A stretch of DNA of 64,000 nucleotides from Sapria himalayana. Taxonomy: Eukaryota; Streptophyta; Magnoliopsida; Malpighiales; Rafflesiaceae. Positions 23,271 through 35,780 of the stretch are shown here, piece by piece. The first letter of the stretch is position 1. The number at the start of each line of letters is the position of its first letter. Position numbers and translations under genes: made by a program. The DNA is taken from the NCBI GenBank assembly GCA_029783825.1, contig JAREIK010000379.1, positions 287,340-351,339 of the forward strand, read 5' to 3'. The notes beneath the pieces were generated by a model that was given only the letters and a program-made list of their open reading frames with translations, was not told the DNA's origin and searched no databases.

Positions 23271-26270
23271 TTAAGAAATTGAAAGAGTAAGAAAAACTAT
23301 TTTGACATAAAATTTAAGAGAGAGAACTTGGGAGATAATGATTGTAATGGAAATAACCAATGAGGTGAAGAAAAAGTTGTTCAATAGCTCATTTCTCATT
23401 ATACATAGACAAATTATTAGTGGCCAACATTAATGAAAAGTTACTCTCAGATTATTTTTTAACACATTATTTTAATACCAAACACAGAGTTTTACAAATA
23501 TAGCTAAGGTCAGCCAATTTAGGCAGACTCATTGAATCTTATGCACCCTTTGATTCTATGTGCAAAATACATGTAAACCTACAACAAAAGATAAAGATGT
23601 ACCGCAAGAGAAATATGGCTAAATTAAGTAATTAAAAGCATGAACATAAGTAAAAATAAATTGGAGGAGAAACTTTTCAAATGTCCTCCTTTGTGTCACT
23701 TATATGCAGTCATCCTTCTAGTTGTTCTCAAACTATCTCATGCCTGCAATGCAAAAATAGAACAAAAACTCAAAGTAAAATATGAAAAGAATTACCTAAG
23801 TTCTTATCCCTTCTCCAGCTTACTACTCCTAGACAGTCATCTAAAGATACTACTAACCTATAACCAATACTCAAAATAACCATCAGATCAACAAAAACAT
23901 TAAGTAATAATGACATGGAGCCACCTTTTCTTGCAGTTTAATTTTGGATTTGCATGATAGTAGAATATTCTCGACTAGAGCATCGATCCTGAAGAAGATT
24001 CTATCAACCAAAAATCATTTATCCCTGAATCTAATATCATTACACTCTTTCTATAACTCCTACATAAGTAGCAGGGAGACATAACTTCTAATCCATGGTA
24101 AATCAGTCAAGATTTTTATATTTGTCGTTTTCAAGCTTAAAAGTTTTCTTAATCATAACATTCAAGGTATTCAAACTCAGAAAATATTTTTACCAAACAT
24201 GTTGTGAGTCCTCATATTGAAGCATAAGTGAATTAGCAAAGAATTAAAATCGTAGAAAATATAAGAGAACTCAAAAGAGGATTCTAAAGTAGAGAAGGAA
24301 GCTATGACTAACAATGTCATGACTTTTTCTCAAGTCACATCACCCAATACTACAACGTCCAAAACTATGACCTTTCTCAAATTCACGGGACTACTAGAAC
24401 ACATTGCCTAATTCATTTTTCTAGCTATGACACAAATATTTGGAATTAAAGGAAGAGATGCAGATTAATCGAAGAAATGAATAGAAGGATGACGTGCTAG
24501 AGAATAATTATGCAAAAGATAAACAATCTTTCCAAATTAATCTTTCTTTTTCATAATTTTTTAGAAAAGAAAAGTTTGGTGAGTAATTCGAGACATTCCT
24601 CAATATCTTTAGAAAGTTGATAGTCAACAATCCCTTCCCAAAATTTTTATCTTAGATTCCTTGATTATATGAAGTTTGTGAAGGATATCATGAGTAGCAA
24701 GAAAAAATTATAGATGTATGGAATTATAAGCATGATGAAGAAGTGTAGCACAATCATTTAACATATACTTTTGAGAAAGCTAAAATATTCAGAGAATTTC
24801 ATAATTCTGTGTATTATTGAGAAGTAGACTTTTCAGAAGATACTATGTAACTTGGGATCAAGTACTAATTTGATATTATTGTCCATAGTGTGGAGGCTGG
24901 GTCTTAATGAGATAACTCCAACTTCTCTATTGATGAAGATGGGAGACAAGTCAATCAAATTTCTAATCGAGATTATCAAATATGTGTTAGTCAAGGTTGA
25001 TAAAAATATCTACGCTACTAATTTTGTTGTGTTAGATATAGAGAAAATCAATATGCCCTATTGATCTTAGGATGGTCATCATTAGAAACTAGATAAGATT
25101 TGATTGATGTTAATAAAAGAACGTTTGAGACTATAGAAAAAACTTAGAGATTTTAGAAGATAATGAGGAAAATTATTGGAGAATAGATAGCCTCTTAATC
25201 ATAACTAAAAGAGAAAGTAGATTTCAGATTGAAGAACTACCTAAATGCTTTTTTGTCTAAAAAAAGGTAGAGAATCTAATAAACTAAAAAAATTTTGGGT
25301 ATAAAGAATTTGTAATTGACTTGGATGAAAAAGACTATTTCAAATTCATGTTATTTTTTCAAGGTCAGATTTGTAGAAGAACCAAAGTCAAACAAATTTG
25401 AAGATGCAAAAGAAGATATTGAAACAATGAAATTCTCTATATTAGAATAGGATAAATTTATGATTGGAACTTTTGAAACTATCAAAAAATTACTAGATGA
25501 AGAAAGTTCACTACTAAGTGTTGATATAACAAGGTAGAAAGATGAATTTCAGACAATTAGTATTGAATATCAGAAGTAAGAAGAGGTGAAAGTTTTAGGG
25601 TAGAAGAATTTTCCGAATTTTAAAAAAATAATGACTTTACATGCATGATTGATGAAATAAAAGTCACACTAGAAGATGAAGCCACAACATTGATGAAACA
25701 AAAGCTTAAAATGAAGTCGTGACTCATTCCATAGCTATGAATTCACTATTCTAGAGAGGATTTTTTCATTTCTATGATTTCACAAAAAGTCATGGCATTG
25801 GTGAAAAGAGAACACTCAATAATGTTGTGACTTTTTATGGAGACGTGATATGTGCCAAAGAATATCTTGTAAGAAGGTATATGATAGATAACATCATGTT
25901 AAAAGATATTTTTAGAAGAAACTCTGAAGAAATATACTAAGAAGATTGTATGGACTACTAAAATTAATGATTGAAATGGAGGTTGAAAAGTTAGTCTAGC
26001 TGAGATTAAATATAAGATTATTTAAAAGTAAACCCAAGATTTATTTTTAGCCTTAGATGAAGAAAATAAACTCATGGCATTCTATTTATTAATTTACAAA
26101 AATACTTAGATTTGGGAATCCTTATCAATCATAGAGCACTCTGGCACTCAACCCTAGTTATGGTAATGTTTTATGATGTTGTATTTTTACTTCTTGCTAC
26201 CTATTTGATTTTTAAAGAGAGTAAGATTCTTTGCTTGAAGACAAGCAAAACTTTCAGTGTGGTTGTTTAT
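23271..26270 (+). mobile_element. Athila-like internal region 1 (protease only; no RT or integrase)
   Basis: Begins with GAGTTAACA and a GA-rich leader as internal region 2 does. It contains the gag end and protease at 24666-25064. It ends with a polypurine-like motif just before LTR B (ACAAGCAAAACTTTCAGTGTGG at about 26243-26264), typical of Athila 3' ends. Between protease and LTR only degenerate sequence with no reverse transcriptase, RNase H or integrase motif is visible. The part 23480-24300 has no counterpart in internal region 2 and may be a separate insertion. Confidence 0.55.
24666..25064 (+). pseudogene. Athila-type gag C-terminus and retropepsin, dead
   Basis: One frame runs from YMKFVKDIMSSKKKL (24666) to a stop at 25062, with three in-frame stops before the protease. 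The protease part reads LCNLGSSTNLILLSIV, then KFLIEIIKYVLVKVDKN, then NFVVLDIE. Known: in Athila-type gypsy polyproteins the retropepsin motif is CDLGASINLMP, with Asp catalytic, followed by G.I.DV.VKVDKF.FP.DF.VLD. Here the catalytic Asp is Asn (codon AAC at 24849-24851, one G-to-A change from GAC). So the protein is inactive on two counts, stop codons and a lost active site. Confidence 0.8.
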
Positions 26271-28390
26271 TTGATACTCGATATATCAACTTTTTATAAT
26301 TATTACATAGTGTTTTCATGATATATCTATATGGAAAATGAGCTATATAATGAAAGAATTTCCCTAAAAATGATTTATAGATTTGGATGAATAGTAGTAA
26401 AATTTGATATGATTAAAGTAGAATTGGAGAATATGATGGAAAACAATTTTGGATGGTAGAAAAGAATTGAAAAATCATGATGTTTTCAATGTAATGACTT
26501 GGTTATAATAACACAAACCTATTGAGTAGTTGTGTAGTTTTTTTTTGTCATGACTCTACAAAATAAGTCATAGTAATCTTTGTATATCATGACTATTTTT
26601 CCTAGTTTCATAATTGATTCATTATAAAACTATTCTTCAAGCCAAATACTAAATACCACTAATTATTTTGGCGAGTATTCTTGATGTGTTTGCATGAAAA
26701 AAAGATGTAAATAAAATAATTTCATGAAATTGAGTTGAAGAGAGGGTCTATGAAAGACAGGAAAAAAGGAGTAGATGGTGAATTATGTCAAACACTAGGA
26801 GGGATATCCACGAGCAAGGAGATGGTGTAAGGCACAAATATAAATCCTAAAAAGAGGCATGAATTTTGACCATCACTTAGGAGTTGATTCGAGGCACGCT
26901 AAATGAAAGTTATGGGTTTAGGATTTTGAATCCTAGATTTTTTCTAAGGGATGTCATTGGGATCCTGAAATTTCCTAAAATATATTTCAATTATCTCATG
27001 TGAAATCCCCCTTAATGTGAGGCTAAATTGAGGTCTAAGATTGGTGTATTTTGTTACATGTGATGGATATATAATTGATAAATTATATGTTTGGTTTGTG
27101 TTGTGGTTTGATAATTGATTGATATGGTATTTATTTAGAATTGAAATTAGGGTTTTATTATTGATATATTTGTACATATTATTATTGTTAAATGTAGGAA
27201 AGAATTAATAGTCTTTTTGATTATGACACATAAGATAAACCTATATGTCAAAACTCAAGATTTAGATAATTTTAACCATTGTGAGTATGATACTTATGAA
27301 GCCAAAAGAAAAAATATTTTTATAAATCAATCTAATGTGAATATCTTAGATGAACTATCCTCAATTGATATGTGGATTTTATAGACTATTTTACTATGGA
27401 TTTGACCTTAGTGTGAGAGTCATGTGTCATTATAGTGGATGATGATAGGTAAACCATAAGACATGCACGAATAGAGATGACTTATAAGGTGGTGATAGCC
27501 TTGTTAGCTACTTTCTATTATATAACTACTACTTGTGAGATTTGAAGAAGGCATATGTTAATTATCGAAAGTATGATACTTACAAAACTAAAAGTGAAAA
27601 TACTTTTAATAGCACGTTAGTTCATATCTTTATGATATATGAGGCCAAAAAATAAGAATGCACATACAAAGTAATCATTAAGATCAATTAACGAGTTACA
27701 TAAAATGACTTTTGAATGACTCTAAAGTAAAGATGATTTATTATTTTGAAGGTAAAGTACCAAGTGGATAGCTATGAAAAAGACTATCATTGGGAAGAGT
27801 ATAATAGGTAATGAACACCTCCAATGCTAGCAAGGCACTAGGGAATTCTTACAAAAATCTAGCATTTATTTTATAACCAATCATAATAATAATCATGTAA
27901 TTTAAACATGCTATTATGTATAATAAATTAGATCAACCCTATAATCTAAAAGTCATACCAAAAACCTAGTTTGGTCCTTATGACTAGAGTAGTAGTTGAC
28001 TAATTATTAGTTGATCAAACTACCTAAACAATCCATGTATAATAGATATCTTAATGAAAATATATTTTACTACTTATATAACTTATATACTTGTAATACT
28101 ATGTTTGGATGAGAAACTCTTACCTAATGAGCTTTTGGGATATTGCTTAATCTAAAAAATTGTGTATCATAATAAAGTCATAATAAGTTTTTTGGACTGC
28201 TAATGTGATTATTTTGTTTGGATAGTCAACTTTAGTTCACGTAACTCTCCTTGAAAAATGATTGATTTGTTTTTAGTAGTTTAGATAATAATATCTTATT
28301 TAATATGCTTTTATTTGTATAACTTGTCTTTTGTTTCTTTTTTGTATCTATTGTTGTAGTTGATCTTTTTTACCCACAATATCTAAGATC
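26271..28390 (+). mobile_element. Athila-like LTR B (shared middle LTR)
   Basis: Starts TGATACTCGATATATC directly after the polypurine-like motif of internal region 1. It aligns with LTR A and C over most of its length (for example AATGACTTGGTTATAATAACACA, CATGACTCTACAAAATAAGTCAT, TAATGTGAGGCTAA.TTGAGGTCTA). At 26655-26720 the words ATTATTTTGGCGAGTATTCTTGATG repeat the LTR start as seen in LTR C, so this copy has an internal partial duplication or nested LTR start. It is followed by internal region 2 and so serves as 3' LTR of one unit and 5' LTR of the next. Confidence 0.6.
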
Positions 28391-28579
28391 AAAAATTATA
28401 GGATTGAGTTAACACCTTTGGACCTAGATGATTGAGAGAAGCAAAAAAGTAATTTTGAAATAGAAAAATGAGAAATAAAAAATGGAAGGAACCAAAAACA
28501 ACAAAGTGGCATAAGGTGTAGAGGGAAAAGCTATCCAATAGCCCAACTATGATGAATAGCTACTCTTGGATTCGGATGC

Positions 28580-29135
28580 AACCAATTGAAACTAATTACT
28601 TTGAGTTGAATTTGAGACTAAATGGTATAGAAATTTCAATACAGTAGAAAGATATCATAGGATTAGAATGAGCATGTCATAATATTTTTAGAGTTGAGAA
28701 ACATGGCTAAAAAGAATAGAGTTAGCCTAGATGCCATCATATTACTACTATTTCCCTTTTCCTTGAGATACAATGTAAGAAGTTAGTTCTAGCACTTATC
28801 TCGAGGTTTGATTGAGAGTTGGTATGAACTTGTGCAAGCCTTCTTCATAAATTTTTTTTCCACCTTAATTCTTATCATAGTTGCATAGTGAGATAAGCCA
28901 AATCTATTAGGAGGAGCTTGAAACCTTGTATGATGTTCTCAATATGGGGTGTGAGTTATGATTTCAAGCCCAAATATTCTACAATGGACTAAACTACATG
29001 ATGGAGTATACCATTGATATAATTTTAGGTGGGTCAATTATGAATAATTCATCTGAGAAAGTAGATTATTTGTTTGAAGAGTTAGCAAAGGATAACTACC
29101 TAACTCTAAAAGATCATGCCTTTGAGAGAAAATAA
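28580..29135 (+). pseudogene. Athila-type gag domain remnant
   Basis: Readable pieces are in order but in shifting frames: NYFELNLRLNGIE near 28590, then a segment with the cadence of the gag core (ASLLHKFFFHL), then GGSIMNNSSEKVDYLFEELA at 29028-29087. The last matches the conserved gag segment GGSLMNKTPEEAYELLEEMA of Athila-type elements. Multiple stops. Known: this domain forms the retrotransposon capsid. Confidence 0.65.
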
Positions 29136-30087
29136 GCTAGAGTATTGAAGTTGGACAATTCTAATGATATGGAAATAAAGATGAAGGCTTTTCTTAAGAA
29201 GCATAATGCCTAAGAGGAGAGCAAAAAGTAATGGGTGTAATTGCTTTTTCTCAACAACAAGAAATGATAAACTTCAACCCTATTCATATATTAGAGGGAA
29301 GCCAAGATCTTGCAAAGTAATAGTAGGCAGCACAATGTTAGACTAATCTTGAAAAATTTTGGTAATAATTTGATGGGAAACAATATTCAAGGAGGATTAA
29401 ACTTAAATTATCAACATTCAAAGGAAGAAAAGAAGTCTCATATCAATGAAAAGATGATTGTATTAGTGACCAAGAAAATGAGAAGAAGTAATCTTCAAAA
29501 GAACTATATGGAGAAGCTAGAGATGAGATTGGAATATATGAATTTGGTAATGAATAGTATATAGAATTAAATTGAATAATTATAACTATCAGTGAAAGAG
29601 GAAAAGCATTAATGAGCTACAAAGTGATACTGAGAAAAATCTAAAAAGTACATATCAATTATACTTCAAAGTGGTAATGATTAAGAGGTGCAAAAATTAT
29701 AAAAAACTAAAATAGAGGGAGCCATAACTAATAGTGACATGACTTTTTGAAAATTCACAACTACCACCACAACATTTTTTGAAGCCATGGTGCCCAATGT
29801 CATGGCATTTTCCAAAGTCATGACACCTAATGAACAACATGCCCAACTCACACCCCCAGCTATTACAAACAAATAAGGAGAAATAGAAGAGCGAAAAGAA
29901 ATTACCCAAAGCAATGAAAAGACGAATGTGATGGAAAATAATGTTGAAGGTAATTTTCCTTTAAATCTTTTTTTTTCACAATATTTTAGGGAAAAAATTG
30001 GATGAATAGTTAAAGAATTTTCTCAATATTTTTTGAAAGTTGAAAGTGAATATCTTATTTTCCAAAATATTGTCTTAAATACCCAAC

Positions 30088-30480
30088 TATATGAAATTCA
30101 TGAAGGATATCATGAGTAGTGAGAGAAAGTTAGAGACATATGAAACTGGGAATATGACTGAGAAATATAAAGTGATTGTCCAATGAAAACTCTCAAGGAT
30201 GTTGAAAGATTTGGAAAGTTTTATAATACCATATAAAATTGGAGAACACACATTCTAGAAGATGCTATGTGATTTGGGATCAAGTATCAACTTGATGTCT
30301 TTGGTATTAGTACAAAAATTAAACTTTAACAAAATCACTCCAGCCTCTCTCTCACTTCAAATGGTGATCGATCAACCAAGTGCCCAAATAGTATTATTAA
30401 AGATATATTAGTTAAGATTGATATATATTTTTTTTTGGAGAATTTATTATATTGAATATGAAAGAAGATGAACATGTTAT
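30088..30480 (+). pseudogene. Athila-type gag C-terminus and retropepsin
   Basis: Continuous frame from YMKFMKDIMSSERKLETYET (30088) through FIIPYKIGEHTF to LCDLGSSINLMSLV (30265 on), then KITPASLSLQM and, after a frame change, DILVKIDIYFF. The catalytic Asp of the DLGSS motif is present (codon 30271-30273), unlike the copy at 24849. At least two stops lie upstream in the same frame (a TGA after VIVQ and a TAG after EHTF), so it is a pseudogene. Confidence 0.8.
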
Positions 30481-31245
30481 ATTGATCTTGGGATGACCAT
30501 TTTTAGGCATGGATAAGCTCTCGTTGATTTTAAGAAATTAAAGTTCAATCTTTTTATAAGTGAGAAACAAGTAAAATTCAACATTTACAAATGCATATAG
30601 AATCCAGTTTTTTATGAGAAAAATTGTTGGGGGGTAGATAACCTCCTCCGCATAGTAATGCAACAAAAGATAAACTTTAGTTGGAAAGATTATATAAAAG
30701 ATTGTTGGCCCAACAAAATATAGAAGATTATGTAGAAGAGAAAATATAAAGTTATGAAAATGATAAAATAAAGATTATGAGGTCAACTATTACAGAGTCA
30801 TGGCAATGGAGAGGTAGAAAAAGAACATAAATGCCTAAATTCTCATTATAATTGCACAACTAAAATGATATTAAGACTTTGGAGACTACAATAGTGATGA
30901 AAAAAGAGATAGAATCCCAATTGGTAATTGCTAAAATGATAGAGAATTACTAAAATAAAGATTCAAGAGGATATGAAGGAAGAAGTTGTGGCAACACATA
31001 GAATCATGGCTTTGGTGATCCTAGAAGAAAAAGCTCAAGTTGTGTCCCAAAAAAAAACCATGAGAATCCAAAAGGTCATAGCATCTAGGGAAGAAAGTTC
31101 CAAAAGAAGGAAACTCCAAATAAGAAAGCATAAAATATAATTCAAAGTTGGATATTGTATGGATTGGAAGGTTTAATTTTGTTTTTTAGAGAGGGATTAA
31201 TTATTTGAGGATGAGCAATGGGTTTTATGTGGAAGTTGTGCAGTA

Positions 31246-32890
31246 TGTTAATGCTGAATATTACTAGTTATTTTGGAGAGTATTCTTGATGTGTTTGTAT
31301 GAAAATCATTTTAAATAAAATAATTTTATAAAATTATAGTTTTGATAGATTATAATGAATATTAATAAAATCAAATAGTTTTTGTGTGTAGTGAAAGATT
31401 TAATAGAATTATTGGGTAGGAGAGGAGCAAAAGGTCATGTAAAGTTAATATTATTGCTTATTTTATGACTTAGTTACATCTTCAAGAGTGTATAAAGTAT
31501 TTTTGGCATTAATTCTTGGAAAAAATTATATATAATTAGCCATGGAAATCTTAATATGTCACAAATCCACCACCTTATTGATACAAGTATTTTACTATAC
31601 AACACATTCTTTTTAGTTATGATACTTTCTTAGACTCACAGTAGCACTAGCTTGATAACAATTTAATGGATGTGAAATTAATTTTTATGATATAGTAGCT
31701 AAGTACCTCACTAGTACTAAAAGCCATAGTATTCTCCAGCTCTATGAATTTCTCTTTCCAGAACCATAAATACTAAAACAAAAGTCATTGTGATTTTCCA
31801 ATGTCGTGTCTTTTAGTGATAGAGAGTCATAGTCATTTATAGAGCCACAAATTATACTATATAGAAAAAGTCAAAGTCATGGCCAGTCCTAGCACCACAA
31901 CTTTAGGTTATAGAGGATATATGTAAGTCATGGTCATTCTTATTGCCATGCCATCGTATTACAAAGAACAAATACACGAGTCATGACCATTCTCAAAGTC
32001 GTGACAATCTAATAAAAGAAAGAGATCAAATTCATGACCATCTATAGTATAATGACTTTGTGTTATAGAGAGACAAGATTAAATCAATGGTCATTCACTA
32101 GTGTTGTGACTTCCCACTTGAAATTGCACCTAGACATGCAAGTATAAAAGTCATGAAATTGAGTTGAGGATAGGGTTCATAAAAGAGAGAAAAAATGAGG
32201 AGATGGTGAATTCTACCAAACCCTAGGAGGTATCTACGAGCAAGGAGGTGACATAAAGAATAAGCATGAACCCTAAATGGGTGTAAATTATGACACCCAC
32301 TTAGGGGAAGATCTAAGGTGTGCTAAATAAGAATTATGCGTTTAGGGTTTAAAATCACATATTCTCTTAAGGTTCATCATTGAGAACTCAAAATTCCTTG
32401 AGGAATATTTTGAATTATCTTGTGTAAATTACCCTCTAATGTGAGGCTAACTTGAGGTCTATGATTGGTATATTTTATTATGTGTGATGAATATATAATT
32501 GATGAATTATATGTTTTGTTTCTATTATGGTTTAGTTATTGATGAATATGATATTTATTTAAAATTGAAATTAAAATATTACTATTGGTAGGTTTGTGCA
32601 TGTTATAGTGGTGGATGGTAATAGGTATGTAACAAGGCAAACTCATGTGTAATGGTAGGAAGGAAGTGATATTCATTCCAATCATAATGTGTGAGATAAA
32701 TTTTATGCCAAAATTCTAAATTGAGATAAGTTTAACCATTGTGAGTATAGTGCTTATGAAGCTAAAAGCACAAACAATTTTATACACTCATTCATTATGT
32801 ATATCTTAGATGAATTTTCCCTCATTTGTTGTGAGAATTTTATAGAATATTATTATATGGGGTTCACCTTTAATGTATGAGTCATATGAC
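31246..32890 (+). mobile_element. Athila-like LTR C, 3' truncated
   Basis: Begins TGTTAATGCTGAATATT after the polypurine-like end of internal region 2 and matches LTR A, B and D (ATTCTTGATGTGTTTGTATGAAAATC, TAATGTGAGGCTAACTTGAGG). Homology with LTR B stops near 32890 (GAGTCATATGACTCTAAATG), about 0.5 kb before the full LTR end. There it passes into an hAT transposase pseudogene. Confidence 0.6.
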
Positions 32891-32938
32891 TCTAAATGAA
32901 AATTAAAAAAAAAAATTAGATTTTTTTAGATTTTTCTT

Positions 32939-34345
32939 CCTCATGATCATCTTGTCATATATGAGTGTATGACACGGATCATTAGTGAATATAAAATTTA
33001 GAATAAAATATTTTATATCACTTTCAATAATGTCTCTAATAATAAAGTAACTATTAGTATGTTTTTTATGACTATTAAAGATGGCTTATTAGGTGAGATA
33101 TTTCATGTAGGGTGTAAGTGTCATGTAATTAACCTGATAGTACCTACGAGAATAAAAATTCTTTCTCCCACATTAAAAAAATAAGAAATTAATTAAAATA
33201 CATTAGGATGCCTAGCATTCAACATTAATTTAGCAACATGTGTTTGTCTATGGGGCTACAAAATAAAAAAAATCAAATGGATGTGAGTCATCATTAGAAT
33301 TATACCTACTTCATGTTGGAGTCATGTGTTGGATACCAATATGTGATATCTAACTATGTCAATAGTAAGAGTGATAAACTTATTATTAATAATTTAGACA
33401 GGAATACAGAAATTTATTTTATAAAAATTTTAAAGATTTTCTATTACGTGATGAAATTTGTTCATCTATATGCACTCCCACTACTTGCATTGTACTTAGG
33501 TGTACATGTAATATTAGTAGCTTGTTTAACAAGTATAGATATCATCTTATATTTAGTGATATGACTATTGAGATGAAAACCAAGTCTTTGAAATACTAGT
33601 CCTTCATTCTAATTTTATATTGTTTAACATACATAATTTTATAACTTTAATATGACTGTATGGATCCTATGGTTAAGGTGGAAAGGGTAGAAAATATTTT
33701 TGATATACATATTGATGTGCATGAATGATGAACCAGGTACACCAACCTGGAGGGTTCATTCACAAAAAAATTAACTACCATATTTGCATATTATAATACT
33801 ATGTATGGTAATTGTAGTTAGACTTCAACTACGGACATGGATACTATATTCAGAGATAATGATTTCTACATTCAGTTAACGAGGGAAAAATGATAGGCTA
33901 GGTTGGTTCATCGAATATGAGCGAGTTATCTCAAGACTTAGAAATTGATTACTACTTTATCCTTTCACATAATGATAATAAGAATATGGATATTTTGCTA
34001 TGGTAGAAATCATGTGAATCCACATTTCTCGTACTATCTAGGATGACATGAGATCTGTTGACCCCTCCAGTGTCTAGTAGAGCATCAAAGTCATATTTTT
34101 GAAAGCCAATATTATTTCAAATAAGAGATCAATATTGAAACTAAATAATGTAGAGGCACTTACAAGTATGAAGGATTGAGAAGATTTAAGACAGGACATT
34201 TAGGATAAAACACAAGATATGATAGCAAATGATAATTTATGGAACATAGAGATCAAGGATATTGAGGGCACTAGCGACATCTTCAAACACATTCATGATG
34301 ACGATGACTTGCATTTGTATTCATACTATCATATCATAAATATTG
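32939..34345 (+). pseudogene. hAT transposase pseudogene (catalytic middle to C-terminal dimerisation domain)
   Basis: From 32939 one frame with a single stop reads YECMTRIISEYKI, NKIFYITFNNVSNNKVTISM and GEIFHVGCKCHVINLIV. These correspond to the central hAT region ending in the conserved CCxHxLNLIV-like motif (HVRCxAHILNLIV). After a poorly conserved part, 33940-34260 gives SQDLEIDYYF, MDILLWWKSCESTFLVLSRM and DLLTPPVSSRASKS, the classic hAT C-terminal dimerisation signature (FDIL.WWK.N...P.LS.MARD.LAIP.SSVASE). The tail NNVEALTSMKD follows. Several stops and frameshifts: dead. No TIR could be assigned. It is not the same copy as the minus-strand transposase at 1-440, and no overlap exists to compare them. 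Confidence 0.82.
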
Positions 34346-34599
34346 ATTAATTATTGATGATTCTTGATTCATATGATAGTTATATTATGCTGGTTCTTGT
34401 TTATTTTTATCCTTTTTTATTTCATTATGATTTATGTGTTATTGGTGTATTGGATAGTAGATTGCACTTATTATCATTTTCATTTATGATATTTTTTTAT
34501 TTCAATATGACTTAAGCATTAATTATATTATGTTTTTATTCCATTAATCTATTATTGAAATTAAATGAAATTTTTAATCTTTTATTTGAACTGAACCAA

Positions 34600-34912
34600 A
34601 TACAATGTCAAGCCACAATCATGTCAACATGATTTCAAATTAAAAATTATATTCAAATTTAAAATTAATGCCCAAGCCCCAAATGACCAAAAAATATCAA
34701 AAAAAAAATCAATTCATGCTGACATGAACATGCCAGAACCAGCATAGCCCACGCCAGGCCTGGCATGACCCAATGCTTTTTAGGCCAACCATGACATCTC
34801 AGGCCATCATTCTAGTTCTCATGCCATGTCATGCCTGGCATGGCATGATGACAAGGTCATGCCTCATTGAAACGGCTCGTGCCAGTATAGCACGACTTAT
34901 TTTACATCTTTA
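34600..34912. mobile_element. GC-rich hAT-like end fragment
   Basis: GGCATGAC, CATGCC and CACGAC words as in the islands at 959-1342 and 7560-7873, ending at 34912 with TTTTACATCTTTA, a decayed form of the TTTGACACCTCTA terminus. Left end not found. Confidence 0.4.
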
Positions 34913-35780
34913 ATTCTTGGACATATATATTACAAACCAGTCAAGATTCAGAGTGAAATATAAAGTGGTCGCCAAATCAGACACTAATCACTCTATTTAT
35001 TGATTTTGTTGTATAGTCCAATGCTACTTATATTCTCAAGTTTTGATTCTCTAATGCTCATCAAAAAAAAAAATTATAACTCTACTTATATTATAACTCT
35101 ACTTATATTCGCCAAATCAGACACTGATCACTCTACTTATATTATTTTATTTTCCAAATAAAATAGTTGCTAGATTACAACTAAATTATTTCGATTGAGT
35201 TATTTTCTATTTCATCCCCAAGAAATAAAAAATTAATGTTGGACTAATAAAATATTTAATCACCTAAAAATAAATAATCGTTTTGATACCATTTGTTGGG
35301 TTTCAAAACGAAGCTCAAATATCAAACCCAATTTTGAAACTTTTAACTTTTGTCCATACCTACAATTTGGTTAATTAATTCTCCCATGATTTTAAATTTT
35401 TAAATTTGTCCTTTTTAAACATTTATCGAACATGGTAAAATCGACACAATATATTTTTGCTTTCAAATATTTATTTTTCTATTTCTTCTAAAAATTTAAA
35501 TTTAGTTTCAATTAAATTTTGCTTTTTTAACCATGACACATTTTTAATTTTAACTCAAATTATCTTTGAATTAAATTTTTGAATTTTTCAAAAACCAAAA
35601 ATCTTAAATTTAATTCTATCTTAATTAATTACTTTAAAATTACAATTTTTTAATTTTTACACACACATGCAAATATATATATATATATATTTTGAAATGT
35701 ATATATATATTTCATTCTTAAAATAATTATCATACTTATTTTAAGAATAGATCTCAATATACATTAATCTTATTCTACTC
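34913..35780 (-). mobile_element. Copia-like LTR element remnant, copy 2
   Basis: Homologous to 8530-9000 and 7880-8250: CAAGCTAGTCAAGATTC-like start, TTTTCCAAATAAAATAGTTG, then TTTTGATACCATTTGTTGGG, which marks a minus-strand primer-binding site followed by an LTR starting TGTTGG at 35294. The LTR part (35294 on) aligns with 7875-8200 (for example TTTTTCAAAAACCAAAA.TCTTAAAT). An internal duplication of about 136 bp (GCCAAATCAGACACT.ATCACTCTA at 34974 and 35111) is present. Coding content is too decayed to read. Confidence 0.45.

Larger units (their letters stand above)
28391..31245 (+). mobile_element. Athila-like internal region 2 (gag and protease; no RT or integrase)
   Basis: About 2.85 kb between LTR B and LTR C. 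Order: GA-rich leader, gag (28580-29135), gag C-terminal region, protease (30088-30480), a degenerate region shared with internal region 1 (ATGAGGAAAATT.TTGG.G...AGATA.CCTC), and a polypurine-like end (GAGGATGAGCAATG..TTTATGTGG at about 31208-31232). No reverse transcriptase, RNase H or integrase motif was found, as in region 1, which suggests the family amplified as a gag-protease-only form. Confidence 0.6.
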
